Shown here: positions 10,330-21,709 of the stretch, one piece after another
How the letters are laid out: each line of letters begins with the position of its first letter
Numbering within the stretch: the first letter of the stretch is position 1
Source: Diplocarpon mali
Taxonomy: Eukaryota > Ascomycota > Leotiomycetes > Helotiales > Drepanopezizaceae
Direction of reading: 5' to 3'
Assembly: GCA_024741835.1 (NCBI GenBank)
Contig: JAENRP010000065.1
Span: 119,326 to 183,325, forward strand
DNA: 64,000 nucleotides
Program-made: the position numbers and the translations under genes
The notes under the pieces: generated by a model
Databases searched by the model: none
What the model was told of the DNA's origin: nothing
The model's input: only the letters and a program-made list of their open reading frames with translations

Positions 10330-11700
10330 TTATAAGGAGTATTAATATATATTCTCAAAAGCCGCTTCTAATATACTGCTGCCCTATTGCCCCTACGATT
10401 ATAAAATTAAGCTTATAGCTAAAGGTGCTTAAAAGGCCCTCTAATACTCCCTCCTATATAAGATGTCTATACCCGAGCTTAAAATAGTAAAGGCATACCT
10501 TATTAACAACTTAAATAAGGGATTTATTAAGGCCTCCTTTGCCCTTTACGCTACGCCGGTGCTATTTATAAAAAAGGCCGATGGCTCCTTTCGATTCTAT
10601 ATTAACTACCATATGCTTAATAACCTCACTTGTAAAGACCGATACCCCCTACTACTAATCGATAAGACTTTTGCTTAATTAGCTAGTGCCTAAATCTTTA
10701 TAAAGCTTAATATACAGTAGGCTTTCTATCAAATCCGAATAGACCTTGAATCTAAGGAGCTTACTACTTTTAGAACTCAATATAGCGTATATAAGTGCAA
10801 AGTGCTTCCTTTTAGCCTTACAAACGGCCTCGCAACCTACTAAAGGTATATAAACGACATCCTTTTCAATTACCTTAATAATTTTTATATAGCCTACTTA
10901 GATAATATCCTCATTTACTTTACTAACCGACTTAATTATAAATCGCATATAAAACAGGTCTTTTAGCAATTATCAGATATAGGACTGCAGGCCGACTTAA
11001 AGAAGTATAAGTTTAATATTATAGAAACTAAGTACCTTAGCTTTATTATCACTACTAAAGGCGTTTAAGTTAACCCTAATAAGGTAGCAGTAGTAGAGAA
11101 TTGGACCTACCTCTTTACTATAAAGGGTATTTAGTCATTTCTTAGTTTTTACAACTTTTATCATTGTTTTATTTAAAACTATAGTCTTATTGCCGCCCCT
11201 TTAATGCATCTTACTAAGAATAACGTTTCCTTTCAGTTCACCCTTAAATGCGCTCAAAGCTTCCTCTAGCTATAAGAAGCTCTTATATATGCCCTAATCC
11301 TTTAGTACTATAGGCAAGACCTCCCTTATATGCTAGAAACCGATACCTTTAATAGTATAGTCGCCTTTATATTATTATAGCAATATAGGTCCGAATGGCG
11401 TCCGATTGCCTATTATAATAAGACTATAGTACCAGCCGAGCTAAATTATACTATATATAATAAGGAGATGCTAGCTATTATTCGATCATTTGGCTATTTT
11501 AGAGCCGAGCTTGTAAGAGCACCTTACCGAATCGTAGTATATACGGACTATAAAGCACTCGAGTACTTTATAACTATTAAAAACCTTAGTTCTCAATAGG
11601 CCTAATAGGCCGAGCTTCTCTTTAAATATGACTTTACAATTACCTACCGACCCGGCTTTAAAAACCCTCTTACTAACGCCCTAACTTACTATATCAATGA
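10330..11700 (+). pseudogene. Gyp1 reverse transcriptase and RNase H
   Basis: Clear chromovirus RT. The entry F-S-K-A-A-S and P-Y-D-Y-K-I is near 10345-10410. The stretch 10463-10675 is still open and carries MSIPELKIVKAYL, KGFI, PVLFIKKADGSFRF and KDRYPLLLI. The polymerase box at about 10896 reads Y-L-D-N, with the second Asp changed to Asn. RNase H follows with L-E-T-D near 11337, T-D-Y-K-A-L-E-Y-F near 11550 and the T-Y-R-P-G-F end at about 11643. Several TAG/TAA replace Gln or Trp. Confidence 0.9.
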
Positions 11701-11759
11701 GTTAGAGGATCAGAATATAATAAAACGCAATAACTGCCTTATAATATTATTGCGCTAGG

Positions 11760-13090
11760 ATTAGATTAACCCTTGAATCCTTTCCGAATAGCTTTATAAA
11801 TAGACTATAGCTAAGAGCTTAGTCTCTATTAAAGAAGTTTCGGCCTTCTCCCTTGCTTTCTATATTATTAATTAAGTACTAGCTGCTAACCGATAATACA
11901 GGCCTTACTAGGTCTATCGCCAAGTAGCCCTTTAGAATAGGTCTAATATAGCCTTAATTAAGACTTCCCCTTAGACAATAGAAGGAGATTTGCTTCTCTT
12001 CTAAGGTAAGCTAATAGTACTTAATATAGACTACCTTTATATATTACTTATATAGGAGGTTTATAATCAAATTGCTACTGCGTATCTAAGCGCGCGTAAA
12101 ACCTATTAGCTTCTTTCCTTATAGTACTACTGGCCGAATCTACGCTGATACGTCTCTTAGTACTATAAGAACTGCTATACCTATAGATAAAGTAAAGTTC
12201 CTTAAGATAAGAGACCTAATCTCCTCTAACCTCTCTTAATACTAAGCCGACCTTAGGAGTATATAACTATAGATTATATGAGTTTTAATAAAGATAAGCA
12301 TAGCTATAATAACGTTCTTATAATTATCAATCGGTTTAATAAGTAGGCGATATCAATACCCTGCCGAAAGGCTACCAATTTATATTAGTTAGCCTAACTT
12401 TATATATACTATATATATTGCTACTTTGGTCTCCTATTAATAATTACCTTAGATTAGGGCCTTTAATTCATCTTAAGCTTTTAGAAAGCTTTTACCTCCG
12501 TTTTAGGTATAAAACTAACCCTTAGTTCGGCCTACTACCTGGAAACCGACGGCTAAACTAAGAATTATAATTAGTACTTCACCTAACGCCTTTATCCCTT
12601 TATTAGCTATTATTAAGACAATTGGAGCGAATTCTTACCTATAATGGACTTCGCTTAGCTAATACTCCCTTATAACTCCCTTAGTGGCTTATCGCTATTT
12701 AAAGTAGTGCATAGGTACGCCTTACGTACTAATTAGGACTGAAAGCGTAACGGACCCGATTCGGAGACCCCTTCTTAGAAACTCAATCGATAAGATGCCT
12801 TAAAGTACTTTGTAAGATATTATATAGTATAGACCTTTGCTAAATCTTATATCTTTAAGGCTTAGGAATGTATATGAAAAGCCTTTGATACCTATCGCCG
12901 ACTTGCCACTTTCGAAGTTAGAGATTAAGTATATTTAAATATGCGCCCTTTTCCTACTAATAGGCCTTTTAAAAAGCTTAGCTTCCTTAGAGCTAGCCTA
13001 TTTCAGATTGTAGAGAAAGTGTTTAGTTTATACTATTTAAAATTACCTAACTTTATAAAGGTATATAATATCTTCTATCCAAGTCGCCTC
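11760..13090 (+). pseudogene. Gyp1 integrase with GPY/F-like module
   Basis: The zinc-binding part is near 12090-12200 (Y-Y-W-P-N-L-R-R-Y and C-Y-T-Y-R; one ligand now Tyr). The catalytic Asp is in E-Y-I-T-I-D-Y-M (about 12255), the second in T-L-D-Q-G-L-Q-F (about 12448), and the third position in T-D-G-x-T-K-N-Y-N (about 12545). There Glu has become Lys, a single G-to-A change. A GPY/F-type module (L-R-A-S-L-F-Q-I-V-E-K-V) is at about 12985-13030. Confidence 0.85.
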
Positions 13091-13149
13091 TAGAAGGACC
13101 CTAAAACCCCTTTAAATAGCTAAGTGAATGATCTACCTCTTGCTATTAA

Positions 13150-13345
13150 TATTATAAGAGAATAAGAATATAAAGTAGAAAATCTACTTGCTATCCGAAA
13201 GCACTTTAGTACACTTACGTACTATGCTTCTTAAGTAGGCCGCGATATAGATTTAAAGTAGTACTTAGCCTTAAATTTCATATACGCGCTATTTAAACTT
13301 TATGATTTTCACTTAAAGAATCCAGACCTCCTTAGGCCTTTTAAA
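13150..13345 (+). pseudogene. Gyp1 C-terminal chromodomain
   Basis: E-Y-K-V-E-N-L-L-A-I-R followed by a Tyr/stop-for-Trp pattern and N-P-D-L-L-R-P. This fits the integrase chromodomain that targets chromoviruses to heterochromatin. Gyp2 has the same block at about 23110-23300. Confidence 0.75.
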
Positions 13346-13462
13346 AGGCTTCCTAATTAGATCTGGGCCTATACTAATAGTATAGATGATTATAATAAGT
13401 TAGGTAGTGATAAATCTATAATTAGACACTTAAAGATAAGCTTTTTTCAAAAGGGAAGGTAA
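13346..13462 (+). other. Gyp1 3' spacer and polypurine tract
   Basis: Ends with AAAAGGGAAGGTAA directly before the 3' LTR, a typical plus-strand priming tract. Confidence 0.7.
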
Positions 13463-13776
13463 TATAATAGATTATTACTATATATAGAATGACCCTTAGT
13501 TCGGCCTCGATAGGGCCCTAGTTTAGCTACGGCTTAGCGTATACTTAGTATAGGCTATAAACCGAGTTACCCCTTGATCGGCCCTAGTTAGCATCCGGTT
13601 CGGCTTCCCTTAAGAAGGTGACCCTCTTTTCTTTATATATATATACTATACCTTTCCATTCCTTTAAGGCTCTATAGTTGTTAATTCTAAGTCATTACTA
13701 AGACGTTCTATTAGCATTGCTATATGACTTATATATATACTAGTGCCAAGCAGAGGTTATACTCCCAGTCGTCACA
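13463..13776 (+). repeat. Gyp1 3' LTR
   Basis: 314 bp, from TATAATAGATTATTAC to AGTCGTCACA. It is more RIP-changed at its start than the 5' copy and better kept at its end. Confidence 0.9.
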
Positions 13777-13948
13777 TTTATAACTTCTAGCGCCTTCGAG
13801 TATTCTTAGACCAGGCTCTTAAGGTCTTTAGTATAAGAGGGAGTAAGGGCTTTTTCCTACTCTATAGCATCAATGGTTCTCTTACTAAGATCTGATTTTA
13901 AAGCAAAGGCCGAGAATTCCTCAAATCAGGCGAAGGTTATAGGGTCTT
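13777..13948 (-). pseudogene. GEL-b gag middle fragment between Gyp1 and CopD
   Basis: 172 bp of GEL gag left between two insertions, matching GEL-e about 50205-50376 (L-K-S-L-V-Q-E-H-S-K-A-L-E-V region). It begins with the TTTAT duplicate of Gyp1 and ends with the GTCTT duplicate of CopD. It keeps more CpA than the other GEL pieces. Confidence 0.8.
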
Positions 13949-14120
13949 TGTTGCGCCATGAGGAGCCTCAGGCGCTGAGGCCTCTGAGGACTGGCTTATG
14001 TAATGTACCCCTGAAGTGGCCACGGAGCACTTCTATAAAGGGAGCTCAGATATACAGTTAGAGTAGAATTTGACAAGCTTCTGCTACTACTAGGAATCTA
14101 CCTTTAAATATAGCATAATA
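13949..14120 (+). repeat. CopD 5' LTR
   Basis: 172 bp, starting TGTTGCGCCATGAGGAGCC and ending AGCATAATA. It is less mutated than the 3' copy (TGTTGCGCC versus TATTGCACT). The GC-rich CCTCAGGCGCTGAGG at 13966-13980 is a hairpin (CCTCAG-GCG-CTGAGG). Confidence 0.9.
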
Positions 14121-14199
14121 GTTATCAGCACTATTCGCGACTCTTAGGAGCAAACGATTAAAAATCTACTGTATTTAGAGACTTTTTAGAGAGGTTTTA
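14121..14199 (+). other. CopD primer-binding site and leader
   Basis: GTTATCAGCAC directly follows the LTR, a usual copia primer-site type. A short leader follows. No start codon is left at a credible position, perhaps ATG to ATA. Confidence 0.55.
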
Positions 14200-14896
14200 C
14201 TACTATTTTCATCCATTCTCCCTTACTTATACGTGTTATACGACCAGACTCGACGTTCTAACGCTTCTAGCTAACTAATAGAACCTATACTCCCTATTAT
14301 CCTAGTCAATATAAGCGAGTATTAGTAAAAAGAAGCTTAAGAGCTTAGCTCTAATGGAGTTATGCTCTAGGATAGGAAGTTATAGTGCATTTAGTATGCT
14401 AAGCTAGAGTTTTAGGCCGAATTTCTGCGGCTTTAGAAGCATATAGAGAAGCTAAGATAGGTTAATAACCTTAAATTGTATGCTATAAAGACGGGAAATC
14501 AAGCTCTGCTTTATAAGAATAAAGCTCTATACCTGCTGGATCTAGAAATAGAACCGCTGCAGCTTGAAAAAATAGTAGAAGGATAGGACTAGAGAATATT
14601 GCAAAGCTACTATAAGTTATACTAATAGTAGGAAGCTACTGATTAATAAACGCCAGCTCTAGCACTACCTGCGAAGATAATAGCTAAAGATATAGAGCTA
14701 GAGTATAAAATGGCAGTAATGTAATATAATCTTATAGTAGAAGCGTGGAAAAGGAATAGGAGCTCCTATACTTAGTTTTACCATTGGATTATTAAGACAG
14801 TATACCCTACGCTGCTTCGAGCAGTATAATATGACTGTAAGGAAGCGGGGAAACTATCAATTTAATAGATTGTAGAGCACTTGCGCAAGGAACTAG
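14200..14896 (+). pseudogene. CopD gag, N-terminal part
   Basis: Open apart from TAA/TAG (read as Gln). The frame gives a helical, charged Gag (EFLRLQKHIEKLRQVNN, then AKIIAKDIELEYKMAVMQ and VEAWKRNRSSYTQFYHW). It stops at GAACTAG where GEL-c is inserted, and the same frame continues at 24257 (L-A-P-S-K-V-S). Confidence 0.75.
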
Positions 14897-15145
14897 TATA
14901 AGAGGGAGTAGGAACAACACCTGAGAATAGGCCTAAGGGAAGACCAAAGACAAAGAGGGAGGAAGCACTATAAGCGGGCTCTTTAAAGACAAGAACTAGG
15001 ATAATTCACTAGTTAGGGGTAGAATAGGTAGTTAGTATTACGCGCTATCTTTAAGTATAATAGTAGTCTTATATATACCCCTTTCTTAGTCCTCATTTGA
15101 CTATATAACCTATATTATAAGATCCTCTACTTCTAGGTCTTTATA
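14897..15145 (-). repeat. GEL-c 3' LTR
   Basis: 249 bp, on the plus strand from TATAAGAGGGAGTAGG to AGGTCTTTATA. It is a diverged member of the GEL LTR family, closest to 24008-24256. Confidence 0.85.
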
Positions 15146-15314
15146 TATGCCTTAACTAACTTAAGTAGCAGCCCTTGCTACTATTAGTAAAGATATAAGA
15201 CTTTTGCAAGTTAAGAATACTATCCCTATTTGCAAGAACAATAAATGTAAGTAGAGTTAATACCTAAAGTTGTAAAGATAGGAAAGAGGAGAGAGGGTTT
15301 TTTTTTTTTTTTTT

Positions 15315-15376
15315 NNNNNNNNNNNNNNNNNNNNNNNNNNNNNNNNNNNNNNNNNNNNNNNNNNNNNNNNNNNNNN
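15315..15376. other. Assembly gap of 62 N
   Basis: It follows a run of T. True size and content are unknown. Confidence 0.95.
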
Positions 15377-15391
15377 GTTAGGCCTGCAAGT
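15377..15391. repeat. Partial PAL at gap edge
   Basis: GTTAGGCCTGCAAGT: the right half of a PAL, cut by the N run. Confidence 0.6.
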
Positions 15392-15492
15392 GGATTTTAA
15401 AGAAATATATAAAGGGAGAGAGGGAAGGGGGGAGGTGCGGTAGTAAATGAATAAAAATAATAAAAACTCCTTTTTCCTCCTTTAGTAATACG

Positions 15493-15515
15493 ACTCTTAA
15501 GCTAAGACTGCGAGT
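15493..15515. repeat. PAL palindrome in GEL-c tail
   Basis: 23-bp PAL (ACTCTTAAGC...TGCGAGT) in the non-coding part. Confidence 0.75.
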
Positions 15516-15924
15516 CAAAAGCTCGAAAATTATTAAAGCTATTAAATCGCAATTTTAAAGAAAATTCGAAGACAATTTCAAGTAATCTTAAGCATATATG
15601 CCTTAACCAACTTAAAAGGCGTCCTTGCTAAAGAAAATCCAGGCTTTATATAAAATTCGACTGATAATCTAAGAATTTCTTTAATATAATTATATATAAT
15701 TATTATACTTTTCTAAAGTAATAACTTACTAATTTAACTTAAGGGAAGCTGGATTTAGGTATTTAAGGTTCGTATGCTAGTTTTTGCCTTTTAAAGTCTA
15801 TTGATTATTAAACTAAGGGGCGTGATAATTTTCCTAAAGAAGGCCTTTAATTAAGGTTTCTAAATATTAAATATAGAGTTTAGAAAACTAGGCTTTAAGT
15901 TCCTTAATCTTTAAGGCAGATTTT

Positions 15925-15947
15925 ACTCTTAGGCCGGGACTGCGAGT
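15925..15947. repeat. PAL palindrome in GEL-c gag
   Basis: 23-bp PAL (ACTCTTAGGCC / GGACTGCGAGT), gag frame T-R-S-P-G-L-R-V. Same site as 50410 and 6862. Confidence 0.85.
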
Positions 15948-16900
15948 AAAGGGAATTACTACTGGATTTCTCTTTACCTCTTTAGTAATCTCTAAAGCCT
16001 TCGAATATTCTTATACTAGGCTTTTAAGATCTTTAGTAAAGGAGGAGGTAGGCTCTTTCTCCTTTTCTATTACCTTAATAGTCCTTTTGCTAAGGTCTAC
16101 TTTTAAAGCAAAGGTCGAGAAGTCTTTAAATTAAGCGTATATTATAGGATCACGCTTATTAATTCTAAAATGCTTAATAATCTTATTTTAAAAGCTAGTA
16201 GGCAATCTAAGTAAGAATAAGCGTCCTCTTTCAACTTTATTAAAAATCTTCTAATTAATTAAAGTATTCGATACTTAAGTAAAGGTCTAATAATAGTTTT
16301 TAAGTTCCTTAAGAGTATAAGTAATAAGAATAAACTCCTTTAGAAAGGCTAAAGTATTGCGAATCTACTATTTATCAAATTCTCGGAATTCAGACTTAAG
16401 AGCCTTAATAAGTAGTTCCTAAGACTTATAAAGCTTCTACTTAAGCAGAGATTTAATAATATCTTTACTAGATTGGTTATAGTAGTAAGGAAGTCGATTG
16501 ATCATCTTATTAGGTCTAATGCCGAAATTATAATAAGTCTCCTTATATTATTTAAAGAAATCAGTAATATTAGCTTTAGTAAAATAAGGAGCGCTAAGGG
16601 AACTAAGGAGGGGAAAATGATTAATAATAGCTTTGAAGGCAGCTATTATTGCTTTATTTATTTCAATAGAAGGAAAGCCAGGTCGAATATAAGACTTAAG
16701 GTATTTTAAAGAGTTTTCAGAATCTAAGTCAATCTTAGATTAATTAGGATAAGCTTGAAAAGATTTAGGTAAAAGGTTAGAAGGAGGTTCAAAATTGATA
16801 TTTTTAGTATTTTTAAGTATCGATATTAAAAAAGCAGGTATAGTTATTAAAGGGAAAGGTAAAGAACTCGAGTTGTATAAAATTGTATTTTTATATTCCT

Positions 16901-16923
16901 ACTTATAGGCCCGGCCTAAGAGT
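16901..16923. repeat. PAL palindrome in GEL-c gag
   Basis: 23-bp PAL (ACTTATAGGCC / GGCCTAAGAGT). Same gag site as 38489 and 49401. Confidence 0.8.
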
Positions 16924-17340
16924 GAAAATCCGGCTTCTGCGGAAAGTTTATTTATACTTTATTAAGACTTCTTTAGTAGGTGCAAAGTAATAAATAAGGG
17001 TATTGCGATTACTAATAGTAAGAAAAGGTTTATTAAGTCAAAGACTAATTTCTAAGATAAAGTTTCTAAGAAAGATTTATCTTAGCTTTTAGGATAATTC
17101 CTATTAGTTCTTAAAATCAATATATCCTAGGGGTTGTTTCTAAAGTAAAAAATAGAGTTCTATTAAGTTAAGGCGGCTGAATTATCAGATTCGGATTTCT
17201 AAGGATTCTAAGGAGACACTCCTAATTAGAGCTTTTATTTAATATTATATAAATACTCGAAACTGCTATTATTTAAAGTAGCTATTATAGCTAATCAAAC
17301 TTCTTTATATTAGAAAGGCTGGAAATCTAACAATCGTACT

Positions 17341-17632
17341 TGTGACGGATTGTCACTATGTATAGGTTCGTACCCGGTTTATACCCGGTTCGGCTACGGC
17401 TTGGCGCAATCTCGGTATAGGCTACGAACTGGGTTACCCTTGGTTAGCATCCGGTTCAGCTCCCCCTAAGCGGGTGACCCTCTTTTCTTTATATATATAT
17501 ACTATGCCCTTCCACTCCTTTAGGGCTCTATAGTTATTAATTCTAAGTTATTACTAAGACGTTCTATTAGCATTACTATATGATTTATATATATATTAGT
17601 GCTAAGCAGAGGTTATACTCTTAATTGTTATA
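17341..17632 (+). repeat. Gyp2 5' LTR
   Basis: Best-kept LTR start of the family: TGTGACGGATTGTCAC, near-complementary to the end AGTCGTCACA of the 3' copy. Confidence 0.9.
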
Positions 17633-17679
17633 TTATTAATAACTCTTTCGCTTCGCTAGAGATAGCGTTATAATATCTA

Positions 17680-19290
17680 TTTATATTATTCCTAGTAGTC
17701 GACCGAAACCTTAATAAGTATAATAATATACTAGAAGGCCTATACTAAGCTCCTACTATAAGCTTGAAGAATAGCTCCTCTTATCACTAGGTCTTTAAAG
17801 ACCCTTTGCTCTCCCTCCCTTTAAGGAGGTGCTAGTATTACCCTTAGTACCTTTCCTACCAACTCCCCTTTAGCTAACGACAACGGCCCTAAAGTCACTA
17901 TATTATAAGCCGAACTAGACTCCCTATAAGCACGCCTTACGTCTATAGTAGACAAGCGTGATAAGCATAACCGTAAGCTAAGTTTTATATACTAATAATT
18001 GATCAATTGAAAAAGGGATTTAAATAACCTTTAAAATACCTTTGAAGGTATCCTTAGATTAATTAAGAAAATACCTACACTTGAACTCTAAAACCCCTCT
18101 AGTTTACCTACGCGCTCCTAACGCTCTATAGACTTCGACTTACCTCCTTCTATTTCCTCTGCCGCGCGTAGTAAGCGATATGATAATTAAAACGATCCCT
18201 CTTTTGCTTCCCCTAACTAATATACTATTAGTTTACCTTTAGCTTAGCAGCTAAACCTTTCTTACATTTATAATATACTAAACCTTACCTAGAAACTGTC
18301 TAATAGCTATAATTACTATATTAAATACTAAGAGGCCTATATACTTAATAATTTAAAGCTTTACTACCCCTACTTCTATAGGAAATAGGCCTAGCTTAAC
18401 TACATTTTAAATTAGACTAAGGGTATAGCTAAGGACTGGCTAACCCCTTAGGTACTTAATAAGGATGCTTATATTACTGCCGAAACCCTAGTAAGTCAAC
18501 TTGCTAAGTTTTTAACTAACCCAGTAGAATATAAAGAAGCCGAGATCGAGTTTACTACCCTTTATATAAAGGCTAATAAGTCTTTTTAGGAATTCTACCT
18601 TAAGTTCTTAAGACTAGCTGCTATAGTAGAAATTGATAATAATAACCGACTCTATAAAGCCTTTTAAGAAAAGATACTAAAACGCTTCTATACCCTCCTT
18701 ATATAAAAGTAGTATAAGACTAAGACGCTAGATAAGTAGGTTACTGCTATCTAATAAGAAGATGCTAGATAGTACGCTAAAAGGATACTATATAATCAGA
18801 TATAATATAAAGAGAGATCGGGCACTAAGGCTTAGCCTAATCTTAGTAAGCCTACTTAATAAGGAGATAATAATAAATCAAACCCCTTATTAAGAAACTT
18901 TTCTAAATCGTATTTAAATCGACCTTAGTTCGGCACTCCTACCCTTGGACTCGCTAAGTCCAGAACCCCCTTGTTTCCTCTGCGCTAGACCGATACCCTT
19001 AGCGCTCCCCCTCTAGCTGATCGAAAAAATCAGTTTGATAAACGGCTGAAATCCCCTTCTATTACTCCTAGGTATTATAGCTCTTGCGTTAATAAGCTAA
19101 AGTATAATGGCTAAGAATAGAGTAGCAATAAAGAGGAGGACCCTAAGGCCGAATAAAACAATAGTAGCGCTCCCCTTCCTCCTCCGACTCCTAAAGGAAA
19201 CGCCCCCGCCTAAGTAAAGCCTCCTTCTTAAGCGCACTTTATAATATATAATACCTCGATTTAAGAAACCTCTTTAATAGTAATTTAATA
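17680..19290 (+). pseudogene. Gyp2 gag
   Basis: Uninterrupted counterpart of Gyp1 gag. It has the capsid-like block near 18410-18720 (KDWLTPQVLNKDAYITAE with stop read as Gln; SQLAKFLTN), a basic Ser/Pro tail and a degenerate Cys segment near 19075-19095 (YYSSCVNK). Many Gln codons are stops and the start is unclear. Confidence 0.65.
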
Positions 19291-19600
19291 ATAAAACGGA
19301 TCCTACTTTTAAAGAATGGTATTTCTTATAAGGTATTAGCATTAATTAATATAAGCGTTAATAAGTATACTCTAATTGATTTAGCATTACTTAAATCTTT
19401 ATCTTTTTTCCTTAAACCTTTAATTCAAATACTCCTTATACCCTTCTTAATTAAAGGATACAATAGCTTTTAAGGTAGTATTATTACTTATTATATATTA
19501 CTTAATCTATATATCAACTAGCGAATTTAATCTTTTACTTCCTTTCTTATTACTAACCTCAGCAACTATAGAGTGATTTTAAAAAGAGCCTAGCTTAAGG
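19290..19600 (+). pseudogene. Gyp2 protease region
   Basis: Retropepsin-like L-I-N-I-S-V-N-K-Y-T near 19345-19380 replaces the D-S-G-A site, as in Gyp1. Confidence 0.55.
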
Positions 19601-20269
19601 AATATAAAGTTTCTATTAATTATACTTCTCGCAAGCTAACCTAGCCTAATTCCTATCCCTTTACTATCTCTTTTATAAGGAATATTAAAATCACTAATAC
19701 TAAAAGATAAAACTTAGATTAATACTACTAGCAAAATGCAACTTAATGTAATATAGTACTAGAACGGTCCCTTTTTAAGTATAAAGCTTAATGCTAGGAA
19801 ACCCTCTCTTAGCTCCTTCCTTTTAAATTCCCTCCTATTTCAAACAAATACTCCTTTACCTCCGGTTCTACCCTAACTCTACCCTAAGTCAAGGGTAATA
19901 CCTTTTCTAAGGACTACTCTTGCAATATATTAACTATAAAGTAAGAGCTTAACGCGACTAAGCCTAACTCGGCCCTCTCCCTTATTTCGACCCTAAAACG
20001 TACTTATAAGCAGATAGCAAAGTGCAAAATTCCCCTTTCTTCTTTGAATATATACGCCATTTCAGCCTATGCTTTTTATATAATAGCTAGGAATTAGTAA
20101 GGCGTAAAGCTCTTTAGTACCTTATTTTATAAAATTGATCGATTAATTTAAGATAATTAAGAAAGTTAGACCTAATAATATAAAACCGATTCCCTTTTAA
20201 ACTAATACTATAATAGAAAGGTTTTAGTAGCTATTTTAACTGCCTCTCTTAAACCAATTGAGAAACCGA

Positions 20270-21650
20270 TTCCAGCCGCTTATAAAGAGTACTACTATAT
20301 ATTTTCAAAAGCCGCTTCTAATGCACTGCCGCCCTATCGACCCTATAATTATAAAATTGAGCTTATAGCCGAAGGTACTTAAAAGGCCCTCTAATACTCC
20401 CCCTTATATAAGATATCTATACTTAAGCTGGAAATAGTAAAGGCGTACCTTATTAATAACCTTAATAAAGGATTTATCAAGGCCTCCTCTGCCTCCTACG
20501 CTATGCTGGTACTATTTGTAAAAAAGGCCGATAGCTCCCTATAATTCTATATAAACTACTATATACTTAATAACCTCACTTGTAAAGATCGATACCCCTT
20601 ACCCTTAATCGATAAAACCCTAGCCCGATTAGCCGGCGCCTAGATTTTTATAAAGCTTAATATATAACAGGCCTTCTATCGAATCTAAATAGACCTTGAC
20701 TCTAAGGAGCTTACTACCTTTAGAACTTAATATAGTATATATAAGTGCAAAGTGCTTCCTTTTAGCCTTATTAATAGCCCTACTACCTATTAGAGGTATA
20801 TGAACGACGTCCTTTTCGATTACCTTAATGATTTTTATATAGCCTACTTAAACGATATCTTTATTTACTCTACTAACCGACTCAACTACAAATTATATAT
20901 AAAACGGATTCTTTAGCAATTATCAAATTCAGGACTATAGGCTGACCTAAAGAAGTATAAGTTTAATATTATAAAGATTAAGTACCTTAGCTTTATAATT
21001 ACTACTAAAGGCGTTTGGGTTAACCCTAATAAGGTAGCAGTAGTAGAGAATTGGACCTACCCCTCTACTATAAAGGGTATTTAATCATTCCTTAGTTTTT
21101 ACAACTTTTATTATTGTTTTATTTAAGACTATAGTCTTATTACCGCCCTTTTAATATACTTTACTAAGAATAATATTCCCTTCCGATTTACCCCCGAATG
21201 CGAGCAAAGCTTCCTATAGCTATAAGAAGCTCTTACGCATGCCCTAATCCTTTAGCACTATAGGCAAGACCTCTCTTATATACTGGAAACCGATGCCTCT
21301 AATATTATAGTCGCCTTTATATTATCGTAGCGATATAAGTCCGAATAGCGTCCAGTTGCCTACTATAGTAAGACTATAGTACCAGCTAAGCTAAATTATA
21401 CTATATATAATAAGGAGATACTAGCTATTATTCAATCATTTGGCCATTTTAGAGCCGAGCTCGCAAGAGCACCCTACCGAATTATAGTATATATAGACTA
21501 TAAAGTACTTAAGTACTTTATAACTATAAAAAACCTCAGTTCTTAATAAGCCCGCTAGGCCGAGCTTCTTTCCAAATATGACTTTACGATTACCTACCGA
21601 CCCGGCTTTAAAAACACTTTCGCTAATGCCCTAACTTACCGCATTAATAA
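20270..21650 (+). pseudogene. Gyp2 reverse transcriptase and RNase H
   Basis: FSKAASNALPPYRPYNYKIEL leads in near 20300, followed by KGFIKASS, VLFVKKAD and KDRYPLPLI. The polymerase box near 20848 reads Y-L-N-D, where Gyp1 reads Y-L-D-N: the two copies lost different Asp residues. RNase H has L-E-T-D near 21287, D-Y-K-V-L-K-Y-F near 21500 and T-Y-R-P-G-F near 21593. Confidence 0.9.
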
Positions 21651-21709
21651 GTTAGAAGATTAGAATATAATAAAATGCAATAACTGCCTTATAATATTAT
21701 TGCGCTAGG

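Larger units (their letters stand above)
6924..13776 (+). mobile_element. Gyp1: full-length Ty3/gypsy chromovirus
   Basis: Complete element of 6853 bp with 314-bp LTRs (6924-7237, 13463-13776) and the 5-bp duplication TTTAT (6919-6923, 13777-13781). The empty site in GEL-e (about 50373, minus strand CCTCCTTTATGACTTC) confirms the insertion. Order: gag, protease, RT, RNase H, integrase, chromodomain. It is about 490 bp longer than Gyp2, mainly because of the solo LTR at 7699-8138. All frames are broken by Gln/Trp-to-stop changes. Confidence 0.95.
15146..15649 (-). other. GEL-c 3' region around assembly gap
   Basis: Non-coding. It holds a poly-T run ending at the gap, one partial and one whole PAL, and a duplicated motif (ATATATGCCTTAAC near 15143 and 15597). 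No polyprotein frame is seen. Confidence 0.5.
15650..17308 (-). pseudogene. GEL-c gag
   Basis: Aligns with GEL-e gag from its start (here ATA at 17306-17308, ATG in GEL-e at 49015) to past the PAL at 15925. The coiled-coil segment after it (SALKIKELKAQFSKLYIQ) is recognisable to about 15870; beyond that the match fades. Stops are mainly Gln-to-stop changes. Gyp2 sits 28 bp upstream of this start, in the leader. Confidence 0.7.

Noticed and set aside
13873..14061. Open frame on + from GEL-b into the CopD LTR
   Set aside because: It crosses a proven insertion junction.
15315..15376. Gap as a sign of a missing large insert
   Set aside because: It follows a homopolymer run and is probably a sequencing stop; nothing in the sequence tells its real size.
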